From assembly GCA_017519865.1 (NCBI GenBank), contig JAFWRQ010000014.1:141521-205520 (forward strand): a stretch of 64,000 bases of DNA, written 5' to 3'. Source of the stretch: Bacteroidales bacterium (lineage in GTDB: Bacteria > Bacteroidota > Bacteroidia > Bacteroidales > UBA932). A program made the position numbers and the translations under genes. Within the stretch, counting starts at the first letter, position 1; every line of letters begins with the position of its first letter. Positions 49,834-56,611 of the stretch are shown one piece after another. The notes below the pieces were generated by a model. The model did not search any database, was not told the DNA's origin, and saw only the letters and a list, made by a program, of their open reading frames with translations.

Positions 49834-50517
49834 ATGGAAACGAAAAAATCTCCCAAGGCTTCCCTCGAAAGCAAGAGGGTACTTTTCACGGAGCTCGGGC
49901 TCATCCTTTCCCTGCTCGCCGTCTTCGGCGCCTTCTCCTACAGTTCCGCTGTCCACGAGACGGCAGACCTTCTGGATTCTTCTATGCCCATCGAAATAGT
50001 TGAAATGGTCCCTATCACTCAGGAAACGCCGCCCGAACCTCCCCAGGTTCCGGCCCTCCCGCAGCTCTCCGAAGTCCTTGAGATCGTCGACGACGACATC
50101 GAGACGGGGGAAATCATCAACTTCGATGACCTGGTAATAGATATCCCTGTATATGACTACCGAATTGAAGTCGTGGAAGAGCCGGTCGAAGAGGAGGAGA
50201 TCCCCTTCGTGCTGGTGGAGCAGAAACCGACCTTCCAGGGCCAGGACGCCAATACCTTCAGCAGCTGGATAGGCCAGCACCTCATCTACCCCGAATTAGC
50301 CAAGGAATTGAACCTGCAAGGCCGCGTCACCATGCAGTTCACAGTGATGAAGGACGGCTCAGTGGGCAATATCAAGGTCGTGCGCGGCGTTGACCCGCTG
50401 CTGGACCAGGAAGCCCTGCGTGTAGTCGCCACCTCCCCGAAGTGGGAGCCCGGCCGTCAGCGCGAACGCGCCGTCAACGTCACCTACACCTTCCCCGTCA
50501 TCTTCCGCCTCCGGTAG
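49834..50517 (+). CDS. TonB-family energy transducer
   Basis: 227 residues. Short basic cytoplasmic N-terminus (METKKSPKASLESKR), one transmembrane anchor (about 20-42), an acidic Pro/Glu periplasmic spacer (PITQETPPEPPQVPALP, EEPVEEEEIP), and a C-terminal TonB domain (QGRVTMQFTVMKDGSVGNIK; EALRVVATSPKWEPGRQ; VNVTYTFPVIFRLR). It would transfer proton-motive energy to SusC-type receptors. The DDDIETGEI segment is typical of Bacteroidetes TonBs. Its last 17 codons have a relic-like match at 55769. Confidence 0.93.
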   Translation: METKKSPKASLESKRVLFTELGLILSLLAVFGAFSYSSAVHETADLLDSSMPIEIVEMVPITQETPPEPPQVPALPQLSEVLEIVDDDIETGEIINFDDLVIDIPVYDYRIEVVEEPVEEEEIPFVLVEQKPTFQGQDANTFSSWIGQHLIYPELAKELNLQGRVTMQFTVMKDGSVGNIKVVRGVDPLLDQEALRVVATSPKWEPGRQRERAVNVTYTFPVIFRLR

Positions 50518-50526
50518 GGACGGGCA

Positions 50527-50724
50527 TCAGCCCTGCTTTTCTACCCGAAGGGCGCCGTCGTCTTCAAGGACGATGGCGTCCCCTTCGTTTACGGACTCGA
50601 AACCATCGCCCGTATCGACCGACAACATCGTGAAACCCATGCAGAAGTACGGCGCCAGGACCCTGTCGCCGCACAACCGCTTCACTTCGTCGAAGTTCGT
50701 ACCGGTATAGAAAACTCTTTGCAT
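50527..50724 (-). CDS. Small conserved protein of unknown function (65 aa)
   Basis: MQRVFYTGTNFDEVKRLCGD, then a compact beta-rich remainder (VLAPYFCMGFTMLS, DAIVLEDDGALRVEKQG). I have seen similar small proteins in Bacteroidales, sometimes near phage genes, but cannot name it. A frame-upstream Met 24 bp earlier is less likely: the MQRV start is also conserved in the truncated copy at 47858. A TATATTTG element lies 22 bp upstream. Confidence 0.7.
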   Translation of the reverse strand: MQRVFYTGTNFDEVKRLCGDRVLAPYFCMGFTMLSVDTGDGFESVNEGDAIVLEDDGALRVEKQG

Positions 50725-50745
50725 CGTGCGAGCTCGTTTCAAGAA

Positions 50746-50753
50746 CAAATATA
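50746..50753 (-). promoter_or_regulatory. Candidate -7 element (TATATTTG) for the 65-aa gene
   Basis: Exact TAnnTTTG within an imperfect GAACA/TGTTC inverted repeat (50743-50765). The same element and dyad occur at 47921-47941 next to the truncated copy. Confidence 0.5.
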
Positions 50754-50801
50754 CGGATTATGTTCCTAATTCGCGTGCTGCGAGGCCCTTCGAGCCGCCC
50801 C

Positions 50802-50881
50802 CGTGTGCAGAATCGCCGTTTTTGCACACGAAACCGCTATTTATGCCCCGCTGGTGTGCGAAAGAGCCGTTTTTGCACACG
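50802..50881 (+). repeat. Two 29-bp RAYT-family palindromes, 51 bp apart
   Basis: Units 50802-50830 (CGTGTGCA/TGCACACG) and 50853-50881 (GGTGTGCG/TGCACACG), spacing exactly 51. The centre GCCGTTTT is shared with the copies at 28479 and 47979. The spacer differs from the RAYT-adjacent spacers. Confidence 0.9.
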
Positions 50882-50909
50882 GGGAGGGAGTTGCCGACCG
50901 CGACGAGGG

Positions 50910-51029
50910 TCAGAGGCGGGGGGGGTAGGAACGGGGAAGGAGGTAGAGGATGACCTCGATCTGCTGCTCGGGGTGGACGTCGGGGTTTAGGCGCGAGATG
51001 CGCAGCTCGTAGGCGTCGCCGTGGCCCAT
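50910..51029 (-). pseudogene. Possible 3' gene fragment, 5'-truncated
   Basis: Minus-strand frame MGHGDAYELRISRLNPDVHP then EQQIEVILYLLPRSYPPRL and TGA. The sequence looks protein-like (alternating, with ordinary composition) but is too short to be a convincing gene, and its 5' end meets the start of the di-heme oxidoreductase fragment head-to-head at about 51030. Family unknown. Confidence 0.4.
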
Positions 51030-51030
51030 G

Positions 51031-51243
51031 TGCCGCACCACGCCCTTGTGGGGACGCGGCCTTTCCACCCTGAATACCGGAGCATCGGACCGTCTGCATG
51101 ATTGCCGCGCCAGGAATGTAGTGGAAGCGATAATGTGGCACGCCTATTCCAAGCAGAGTGACGGATACCAGTCCGCTGAAAGATTCTATAATCTGTCCAA
51201 GGAAGACCGCGACGCGGTAGTCCTCTTCATTGATTCCATCTGA
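51031..51243 (+). pseudogene. 3' fragment of a DUF1111 di-heme oxidoreductase
   Basis: Reads RTTPLWGRGLSTLN, then RLHDCRARNVVEAIMWHAYS and RFYNLSKEDRDAVVLFIDSI before TGA. TPPLWG and LHDGRA are hallmarks of the DUF1111 thiol oxidoreductase/cytochrome c peroxidase C-terminus. All heme-binding CxxCH regions are missing, and the usual Gly after LHD is Cys. The stop overlaps the start of the cytochrome c maturation gene by 1 nt (TGATG), so the two were once one operon. Confidence 0.75.
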
Positions 51244-52445
51244 TGAAAAAGTTATGTAAATACCTGAGTTATGGATCGTTGGCTGCTGTCATCCTGGCTA
51301 TGACGGCAGCCACTTTCCTGGAGAAGCTCAAGGGGGCGGAGACTGCCCTTGACACGGTCTATCACAGCGCCTGGTTCATGGCGCTGTGGGGTATTGCCGC
51401 CATATCCGGCATGGTTCTCCTGCTGAGCCGCGGTATGTCCCGCAAGGCTTTCACTGTGGGGATGCATGTGGCGTTCCTTCTGATCCTCGCAGGGGCGCTT
51501 GTGACGCATCTGACCGGAGAGAGCGGTTCCCTGTACCTCCGTACAGGTGAGGAGGCGACATCCTATGAGAAGGATAACGGGGAGACCGGACCTCTCGATT
51601 TCGGAATGCGTCTGGAGAGTTTTTCCATAGACTATTATACCGGGACGAAGCGGCCCAAGGATTACAGGAGCGAAGTGACCCTTCTCCCGGAAGGGGAGCA
51701 TCGCACCATTTCGATGAACCACATCCTCAAGAAGAACGGATACCGCTTCTATCAGGCGGATTATGACGAAGACCTTCTCGGCAGCATTCTCGCCGTGAGC
51801 CACGACCCTTGGGGCGTCGGCATTACCTATGCAGGATACATCCTGCTGCTTGTGTGTATGGTGGGCTTTTTCTTCCAGAAGGGAACGGCATTCAAGGAAT
51901 ACTGCTCAAAGGTGCAGATTTCCCACGGCTTGAAAGTGGGACTTTACATAGTCGGCGCCTTGCTGTTGCTGGGATGCTTCTGGCTCATCTGCCGGAAGTG
52001 GATCTTCGAGCCTTTGCTTCCGGTGCTGCGTTCGCCCCTGCTGTGGATCCACGTCGTGAGCATGATCATCTGCTATACTATCTTTGCGCTGGTGGCCGTC
52101 ATCGGTGTCGTAGGCCTTTTCCTGCGTGCTGAAAGCGCACGGGAGCGGCTTCAGACGATCAGCCTCATCGTGCTCTATCCGGCTGTGTTCCTTCTCGCCT
52201 TCGGAACTTTCCTGGGCGCCGTCTGGGCCAATATTTCCTGGGGCAGTTACTGGGCCTGGGATCCCAAGGAGACTTGGGCGCTGATCACGCTCCTGGTATA
52301 CTCTTTCGCATTGCACGGAAAAAACCTGAAGGCATTCCAGCACCCCAGGTTCTTCCACGCTTTCTGCATTGTAGCATTCCTTTCGGTCTTGATAACCTAT
52401 TTCGGAGTCAATCTGATCCTTGGAGGAATGCACTCTTACGCCTGA
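51243..52445 (+). CDS. CcsBA-like cytochrome c biogenesis protein (ResB-CcsA fusion)
   Basis: 400 residues, about nine or ten transmembrane helices. The N-terminal third is ResB/CcsB-like (LYLRTGEEA, MNHILKKNGYRFYQADYD). The C-terminal half carries the Trp-rich heme-handling motif WGSYWAWDPKETWALITLLV and further conserved His residues (WIHVVSMIICY; LVYSFALHGKN; FFHAFCIV). It exports heme and attaches it to apocytochromes. It follows directly after a truncated di-heme cytochrome gene, its likely former client. Confidence 0.9.
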   Translation: MKKLCKYLSYGSLAAVILAMTAATFLEKLKGAETALDTVYHSAWFMALWGIAAISGMVLLLSRGMSRKAFTVGMHVAFLLILAGALVTHLTGESGSLYLRTGEEATSYEKDNGETGPLDFGMRLESFSIDYYTGTKRPKDYRSEVTLLPEGEHRTISMNHILKKNGYRFYQADYDEDLLGSILAVSHDPWGVGITYAGYILLLVCMVGFFFQKGTAFKEYCSKVQISHGLKVGLYIVGALLLLGCFWLICRKWIFEPLLPVLRSPLLWIHVVSMIICYTIFALVAVIGVVGLFLRAESARERLQTISLIVLYPAVFLLAFGTFLGAVWANISWGSYWAWDPKETWALITLLVYSFALHGKNLKAFQHPRFFHAFCIVAFLSVLITYFGVNLILGGMHSYA

Positions 52446-52765
52446 TCGACAGGACCTTGCGCCCGTTTCCGGGCGTAGTATTCGCTGCGTTTGGGATTTT
52501 CCGGAAACCAGCCCTTGAGAACCCGTTTCTCCTGGGCTATTATTTCGCGTATGCCCCAGAAGCAGGAAAATGCCGCGGCGCCCAGGATGGTGGACCACAG
52601 CAGCCCCGTCACAAACAGCGACGCGACGGCAAACGCTGCTCCTACCAGCGCCAGAACCCACCAGCTCTGCTTGCCCCACTGATACTCCATCTTTATGACG
52701 ACGGGGTGACACACCCCTATGATGAGGAACACGGCGGCTCCAACGACAATTCCTTCAAAGTTCAT
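52436..52765 (-). CDS. DUF4491-family membrane protein
   Basis: 109 residues starting MNFEGIVVGAAVFLIIGVCHPVV (first helix), then KMEYQWGKQSWWVLALVGAA, a third helix, and the conserved tail GIREIIAQEKRVLKGWFPEN. Strong match to the small DUF4491 family of Bacteroidetes and Firmicutes; role unknown. Its 3' end overlaps the CcsBA stop by 10 bp in convergent orientation. Confidence 0.88.
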   Translation of the reverse strand: MNFEGIVVGAAVFLIIGVCHPVVIKMEYQWGKQSWWVLALVGAAFAVASLFVTGLLWSTILGAAAFSCFWGIREIIAQEKRVLKGWFPENPKRSEYYARKRAQGPVDQA

Positions 52766-52881
52766 TGTTTACCTTTTCTTTTCGCGGCCCAAAGATAGTA
52801 AAAGTTCCCGTTTCCCCCAACCCGTAATAATGTCCGGGAGCGCAAATGTTGATGCGGTTTTTCATTCACAAGAAGAATTCG

Positions 52882-52889
52882 TACATTTG
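52882..52889 (+). promoter_or_regulatory. Candidate -7 element (TACATTTG)
   Basis: Exact TAnnTTTG, with TTTT 19 nt upstream. 27 nt before the ATG at 52916. Confidence 0.55.
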
Positions 52890-52915
52890 AAGATAGAATC
52901 AAATGACATCCCGAT

Positions 52916-53656
52916 ATGAAGAAGTTTTTGTTTGCCGGAGCCTTGGCCCTGCTCGTTTCCTGCGCAGGGGGCAAGTCCGATGTGGAAGTGATCACCGACT
53001 TTTATAAGGCCGTTCTGGGCGAAACCGAAATGACCGACGGTCTCCTTCAGGAGAGCCTGTCGCAGCCCGTCCTGGACGCACTCTGGGAGGCCGACTACGC
53101 CGATACCTATTCTTACTGGGCTTTCAGGACCGGTTGCCAGGACGGCCCCTCGCAGGAGTCGTCGCTGGAGGATGTCAAACCTCTGGGAGACGGTTGGTAT
53201 CAGGTCACGTACTCAGACCTCGGCATCCCCGGCATCACGGATGTCAGGGTGGAGGACGGCAAGATCTGCGACTACCGTCCTTTCAGCGTGCCCTTCGAAC
53301 TCGCGCACGGTTATTTCCTCCGCAATGACGTCCAGGGCGATGCCTGTCCGAAGAAGATTACCAACCAGGAGGAGCTTCTGCAGTACTTCGGTATGGCGGC
53401 GGTAATGGGAAAGAACGGGGAGCCGACGGCCATCGATTTCGATAAGTCCTTCGTCATCCCCGTAATCTATCCTGATACGGACCAGGAGACCTCCATCGTC
53501 GTTGACCGGTTCTGGCGTACGGGTCCGGAATCCCTCACTCTTTCAGTGAGTTCCATTGTCGCCGATGAGCACCTCAGTTTCACCATCCGCCCCGTCCAGC
53601 TCCTGATCGTCGACTCCTTCTACCGCGACTTCACCCTCGACTACCATCAGGACTGA
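52916..53656 (+). CDS. Lipoprotein of unknown function, DUF3828-like
   Basis: 246 residues; lipobox VSCA (Cys16). DVEVITDFYKAVLGETEMTD and QPVLDALWEADYADTYSYWA recall NTF2-like/DUF3828 periplasmic domains, then two beta-rich halves (VDRFWRTGPESLTLSVSSIV). No catalytic residues evident. Single gene with own promoter. Confidence 0.65.
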   Translation: MKKFLFAGALALLVSCAGGKSDVEVITDFYKAVLGETEMTDGLLQESLSQPVLDALWEADYADTYSYWAFRTGCQDGPSQESSLEDVKPLGDGWYQVTYSDLGIPGITDVRVEDGKICDYRPFSVPFELAHGYFLRNDVQGDACPKKITNQEELLQYFGMAAVMGKNGEPTAIDFDKSFVIPVIYPDTDQETSIVVDRFWRTGPESLTLSVSSIVADEHLSFTIRPVQLLIVDSFYRDFTLDYHQD

Positions 53657-53670
53657 AGTAGTCACTTAGA

Positions 53671-54288
53671 CTATCTGATGAAGTGTGTGCGCTCGGCGGG
53701 CTCGCCGCCGCGCCCGGGCGCGGGTTTGCCATCTGTGGCTTTCAGAAGCCACGCCATGTTGTTGGCGAGGGTGCGCATGGTCTGGAGGCCTTCCTTGTCC
53801 AGTGAGGCCTCACCCGCTTCGCGGCCGTAGACGATATTCCAGTATTGCGATGCCACGACGGGCATGTTCATCATCAGGAAGGGCATGCTCAACGTTTCGA
53901 AGGACGCTGAGGCGCCGCCGCGGCGGCAGACCGCGACTGCCGCGGCGGGCTTGCCGGCGATGCTGGCTCCGTTGGAGTAGAACGCCCTCTGGATAATACT
54001 CAGTAATGCTCCGTTGGGCTGGCCGTAATAGACGGGAGAGCCCACGATCAGCGCGTCTGCCCCGGCGAATCTTTCGCTGATACTGTTGCAGACGTCGTCG
54101 TCGAAGATGCACCTGGCATTGTTGGACGCGCAGCGTCCGCAGGCGATGCAGCCCCGGACCGGTTTGTTGCCGATCCAGACAATCTCGCTCTCGATTCCGT
54201 TCTTCTCCAGTTGCTTCGCAATCTCGCCCAGGGCTATTGCGGTGTTGCCCTTAGCATGCGGGCTGCCGTTTATCATCAGTACTTTCAT
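53671..54288 (-). CDS. Flavodoxin-like NADPH-dependent FMN reductase
   Basis: 205 residues. FMN-binding loop LMINGSPHAKGNTAIALGEI, a Cys pair in GCIACGRCAS, and IVGSPVYYGQPNGALLSIIQ. Typical of two-domain iron-sulfur-flavin or quinone/nitro-reductase relatives; ends in a short charged tail. Reduces quinones, nitro compounds or metals with FMN. 39 bp from the ThuA gene downstream on the same strand. Confidence 0.9.
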   Translation of the reverse strand: MKVLMINGSPHAKGNTAIALGEIAKQLEKNGIESEIVWIGNKPVRGCIACGRCASNNARCIFDDDVCNSISERFAGADALIVGSPVYYGQPNGALLSIIQRAFYSNGASIAGKPAAAVAVCRRGGASASFETLSMPFLMMNMPVVASQYWNIVYGREAGEASLDKEGLQTMRTLANNMAWLLKATDGKPAPGRGGEPAERTHFIR

Positions 54289-54327
54289 GGTTGTTTCTAT
54301 GTTGGTTGGTTTGTATTGCTGTGGTTG

Positions 54328-55179
54328 CTAACGCTCAAAGGGGTCGCCCTTCGGGGACTGGCTGACCACCCAACGTAACGCGTTGACGAATAGGAGATTC
54401 TGAGTGGCGTCGCTGAAGCAGCGGTCGCCGTGTCCCATATTGATGTAGGCCATGCGGTAGTTCCTGTTGGTCCAGACCACCGGGAAGTCGCCGCCGAAGA
54501 CGATGTCTTTAAGGCCCATCGGGAAATTCTTCTGTGAGAGGCTCACGAGCACCTGCACGTCGGGGTTCGAGCGCGGGTCCGGCTGCCACTGGTAGAACTC
54601 CGTCTCCGGGACGACGAACTCGTCCGGAAGGTTGCGGGTCACCGGATGGTCATGGCCCTCGACCTCTACCAGACCCGGTTGCGGAGGCCAGTTGTTGCAG
54701 AGGAAACTCACTCCGCCCAGGAAATTGCGGAACCAGTCCCAGCCCGTCGAACGGTCGTTATAGCTTGCGGCATGGAAGCCGAGCCAGCCGCCGCCGTTAT
54801 CCATATACTCTTCGAAGGCCTTGCGGTCCCTGGCCGAAGACGGAGCGGCATCCGGCATAATGATGATGTCGTACTGGGACAGGTCACCCTGCGCCAGGAG
54901 GTCCTGGCTCACGTCCATTATCCATCCTTCGCCGTAAGTCAGCCGATGGAAGAACTCCACGGCTTGATGTGAAAACTGCTGGTGGGCCTCCTCCACCCGG
55001 TCGGAATAGTAAAGCAGCGCCTTGAAGCGCGGCGTGCTGCCGGCATAGCTTGCCGGGCGCACATCGGCGGCGGACACGAAAGGCGCGGCCGGTGCCTGCG
55101 CGCCTTTCTGCGCACCGCCGCCGCACGCGGCCAGCAGCAGCACGCCCGCCAGGGCTGTCAAAAGTCGAAAGCGTTTCAT
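54328..55179 (-). CDS. ThuA-domain lipoprotein
   Basis: 283 residues; lipobox LAACGGG. ALLYYSDRVEEAHQQFSHQA, YDIIIMPDAAPSSARDRKAF, and GGWLGFHAASYND followed by NWPPQPGLVEVEGHDHPVT are ThuA (trehalose utilisation) fold landmarks. ThuA-like proteins act on sugars, e.g. converting disaccharides to keto-sugars; secreted forms are common in Bacteroidetes glycan loci. Reaction not certain. Confidence 0.87.
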   Translation of the reverse strand: MKRFRLLTALAGVLLLAACGGGAQKGAQAPAAPFVSAADVRPASYAGSTPRFKALLYYSDRVEEAHQQFSHQAVEFFHRLTYGEGWIMDVSQDLLAQGDLSQYDIIIMPDAAPSSARDRKAFEEYMDNGGGWLGFHAASYNDRSTGWDWFRNFLGGVSFLCNNWPPQPGLVEVEGHDHPVTRNLPDEFVVPETEFYQWQPDPRSNPDVQVLVSLSQKNFPMGLKDIVFGGDFPVVWTNRNYRMAYINMGHGDRCFSDATQNLLFVNALRWVVSQSPKGDPFER

Positions 55180-55206
55180 AATGCTGTTCTTTGTGACGGT
55201 ATAGGA

Positions 55207-55698
55207 CTATTTCTCCTTGACCCGTTTGCCGCTGATGTGCTCGACCTCGAAGTCGAGCACTGCTGCTCTCGGGCCGTTTTTCATCATATCTGAGTCGATG
55301 TCATATCCTTCTGGGAAGTATTTGGCACCGAACTGGCGGAGCCTGGCCGTATGCTCGGCCTCATCAGTGACGACCCGTACCCGGCCGAAGCAGATGACGC
55401 TCTTCACGTGGTACCACCAGTCGTTCTCCTCCTTTATAGGTTCGTCGACCACAGTGAAGCAAGCCTTGTCGCAAGCTTTGATAGCATCCATCTTGTGCCC
55501 CTCCAGGGCGCAGTGGAACCAGATATGGCCGTCTGCATAGAGAAAATTGACAGGCAGCGCATAGGGATATCCGCCATCGCCGATGACGGACAGGAAGCCC
55601 CTGTATGCCCGGGTCAATATCTCCTGGCACTCCTGTTCTGGAAGCGCCTGCTTGAACCGCCTCATCGGGCGGAAGGTCGTGGATGCATCGATGCTCAT
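55207..55698 (-). CDS. Pyridoxamine 5'-phosphate oxidase-like flavoprotein (NimA-like)
   Basis: 163 residues from MSIDASTTFRPMRRFKQALP. GFLSVIGDGGYPYALPVNFL, IWFHCALEGHKMDAIKACDK and VICFGRVRVVTDE are the FMN-binding split-barrel features of the family that includes 5-nitroimidazole reductases. A longer frame upstream starts in the intergenic region and I reject it. It follows after the ThuA gene in coordinates but is first in transcription order, with a 27-bp gap. Confidence 0.88.
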   Translation of the reverse strand: MSIDASTTFRPMRRFKQALPEQECQEILTRAYRGFLSVIGDGGYPYALPVNFLYADGHIWFHCALEGHKMDAIKACDKACFTVVDEPIKEENDWWYHVKSVICFGRVRVVTDEAEHTARLRQFGAKYFPEGYDIDSDMMKNGPRAAVLDFEVEHISGKRVKEK

Positions 55699-55768
55699 GG
55701 TATTGGTTATTAGAAGGTAAGGACAAATATAGGAATATTCTTCCGAATCCCCCTTATTTGCAATATGC

Positions 55769-55819
55769 CGCGCCGTCAACGTCAGCTACACGTTCCCGGT
55801 GATCTTCACGCTCCGCTAG
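55769..55819 (+). pseudogene. 3'-terminal relic of a TonB-family gene
   Basis: Sixteen codons RAVNVSYTFPVIFTLR then TAG. Compared with the end of the TonB gene at 50466-50517, 43 of 51 bases match. No TonB sequence precedes it. A gene-end relic from a paralog. Confidence 0.75.
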
Positions 55820-55928
55820 CTGCGCTGATAAGTAAGTTGGGGAAAAGTCGCATTAGTTGGATAATTGTCATTTAATGCTTAAATTGTCAAGAATCTTTGA
55901 ATTAACAGAGTAAATGCTCAGAACCACT

Positions 55929-56399
55929 ATGAGGAAATCCTTTTTTGCGGCCGTTGCAGCCTGCCTGACCATCCTTACATCCTGCGGAGTATCGAATGTC
56001 CGCCATACCGGAGATCTTACGGGGTCCATTTACGGCATCTGGGCATTGGATTCCAAGGCCGTCGTTCCCGCAAATGTAACCGGAAACCGGAATCAGGTCG
56101 ATTATTCCGGCGTCCATTTCTATCTTTCATTGAGCGAGCCGCGCATCGCCCTTGCCAAGAAGGGCAGTTTCACGCAACTTGACCTCAAGGATGTGGATGT
56201 CGACGGCTCACAGTTCTCTTACAACGCTTCCAAAAAGCAGATCAGTTTCACGAAGACGCTCTGGCTCACGCAGGGCCTCAACTATGAGATGCGCCTGTCA
56301 GGGACATACAATGTCCTGGAGATGAGCCGCTCCAGGCTGGTCATCCAGAAGGAATCCCTTGGCGTCAAGACCATCTACACCTTCCGCCGGTACAGATAG
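55929..56399 (+). CDS. Lipocalin-like lipoprotein
   Basis: 156 residues from MRKSFFAAVAACLTILTSCG (lipobox LTSC); an earlier ATG lies at 55914. Beta-rich: GSIYGIWALDSK, VHFYLSLSEPRIALAKKG, QISFTKTLWLTQGLNYEMRL. This resembles small META/lipocalin-like domains of Bacteroidetes. Function unknown. Followed after 36 bp by a 49-codon ORF. Confidence 0.65.
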   Translation: MRKSFFAAVAACLTILTSCGVSNVRHTGDLTGSIYGIWALDSKAVVPANVTGNRNQVDYSGVHFYLSLSEPRIALAKKGSFTQLDLKDVDVDGSQFSYNASKKQISFTKTLWLTQGLNYEMRLSGTYNVLEMSRSRLVIQKESLGVKTIYTFRRYR

Positions 56400-56435
56400 C
56401 CATCCCCGGCACCATAACGTAAATAACTGTTGAAA

Positions 56436-56585
56436 ATGGATACTTCAGATATCCTTCTCAAGGTCCGTGACGGCGAAATGTCGGTTGCCGAGGCAGAGGA
56501 GGCTGTGGAGAAGGCTCTCAAGGCAGTGCATATGGAAGCCCATGGCCTTGAGCTTCCGTTGTCTTTTTCGCGGCAGATTCTCTAG
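56436..56585 (+). CDS. Small SHOCT-like protein (49 aa)
   Basis: Short ORF MDTSDILLKVRDGEMSVAEA, EEAVEKALKAV..., ending SRQIL. The ILLKVRDGEMSVAEAEEAVE helix-turn-helix pattern matches SHOCT-like oligomerisation segments (form: L..l..GeIs.eEAe..l). It follows the lipoprotein gene in the same direction and ends 27 bp before the convergent GH35 gene. Support is modest. Confidence 0.45.
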   Translation: MDTSDILLKVRDGEMSVAEAEEAVEKALKAVHMEAHGLELPLSFSRQIL

Positions 56586-56611
56586 CGCCCGGCGATAGAA
56601 ACTGACACCGC

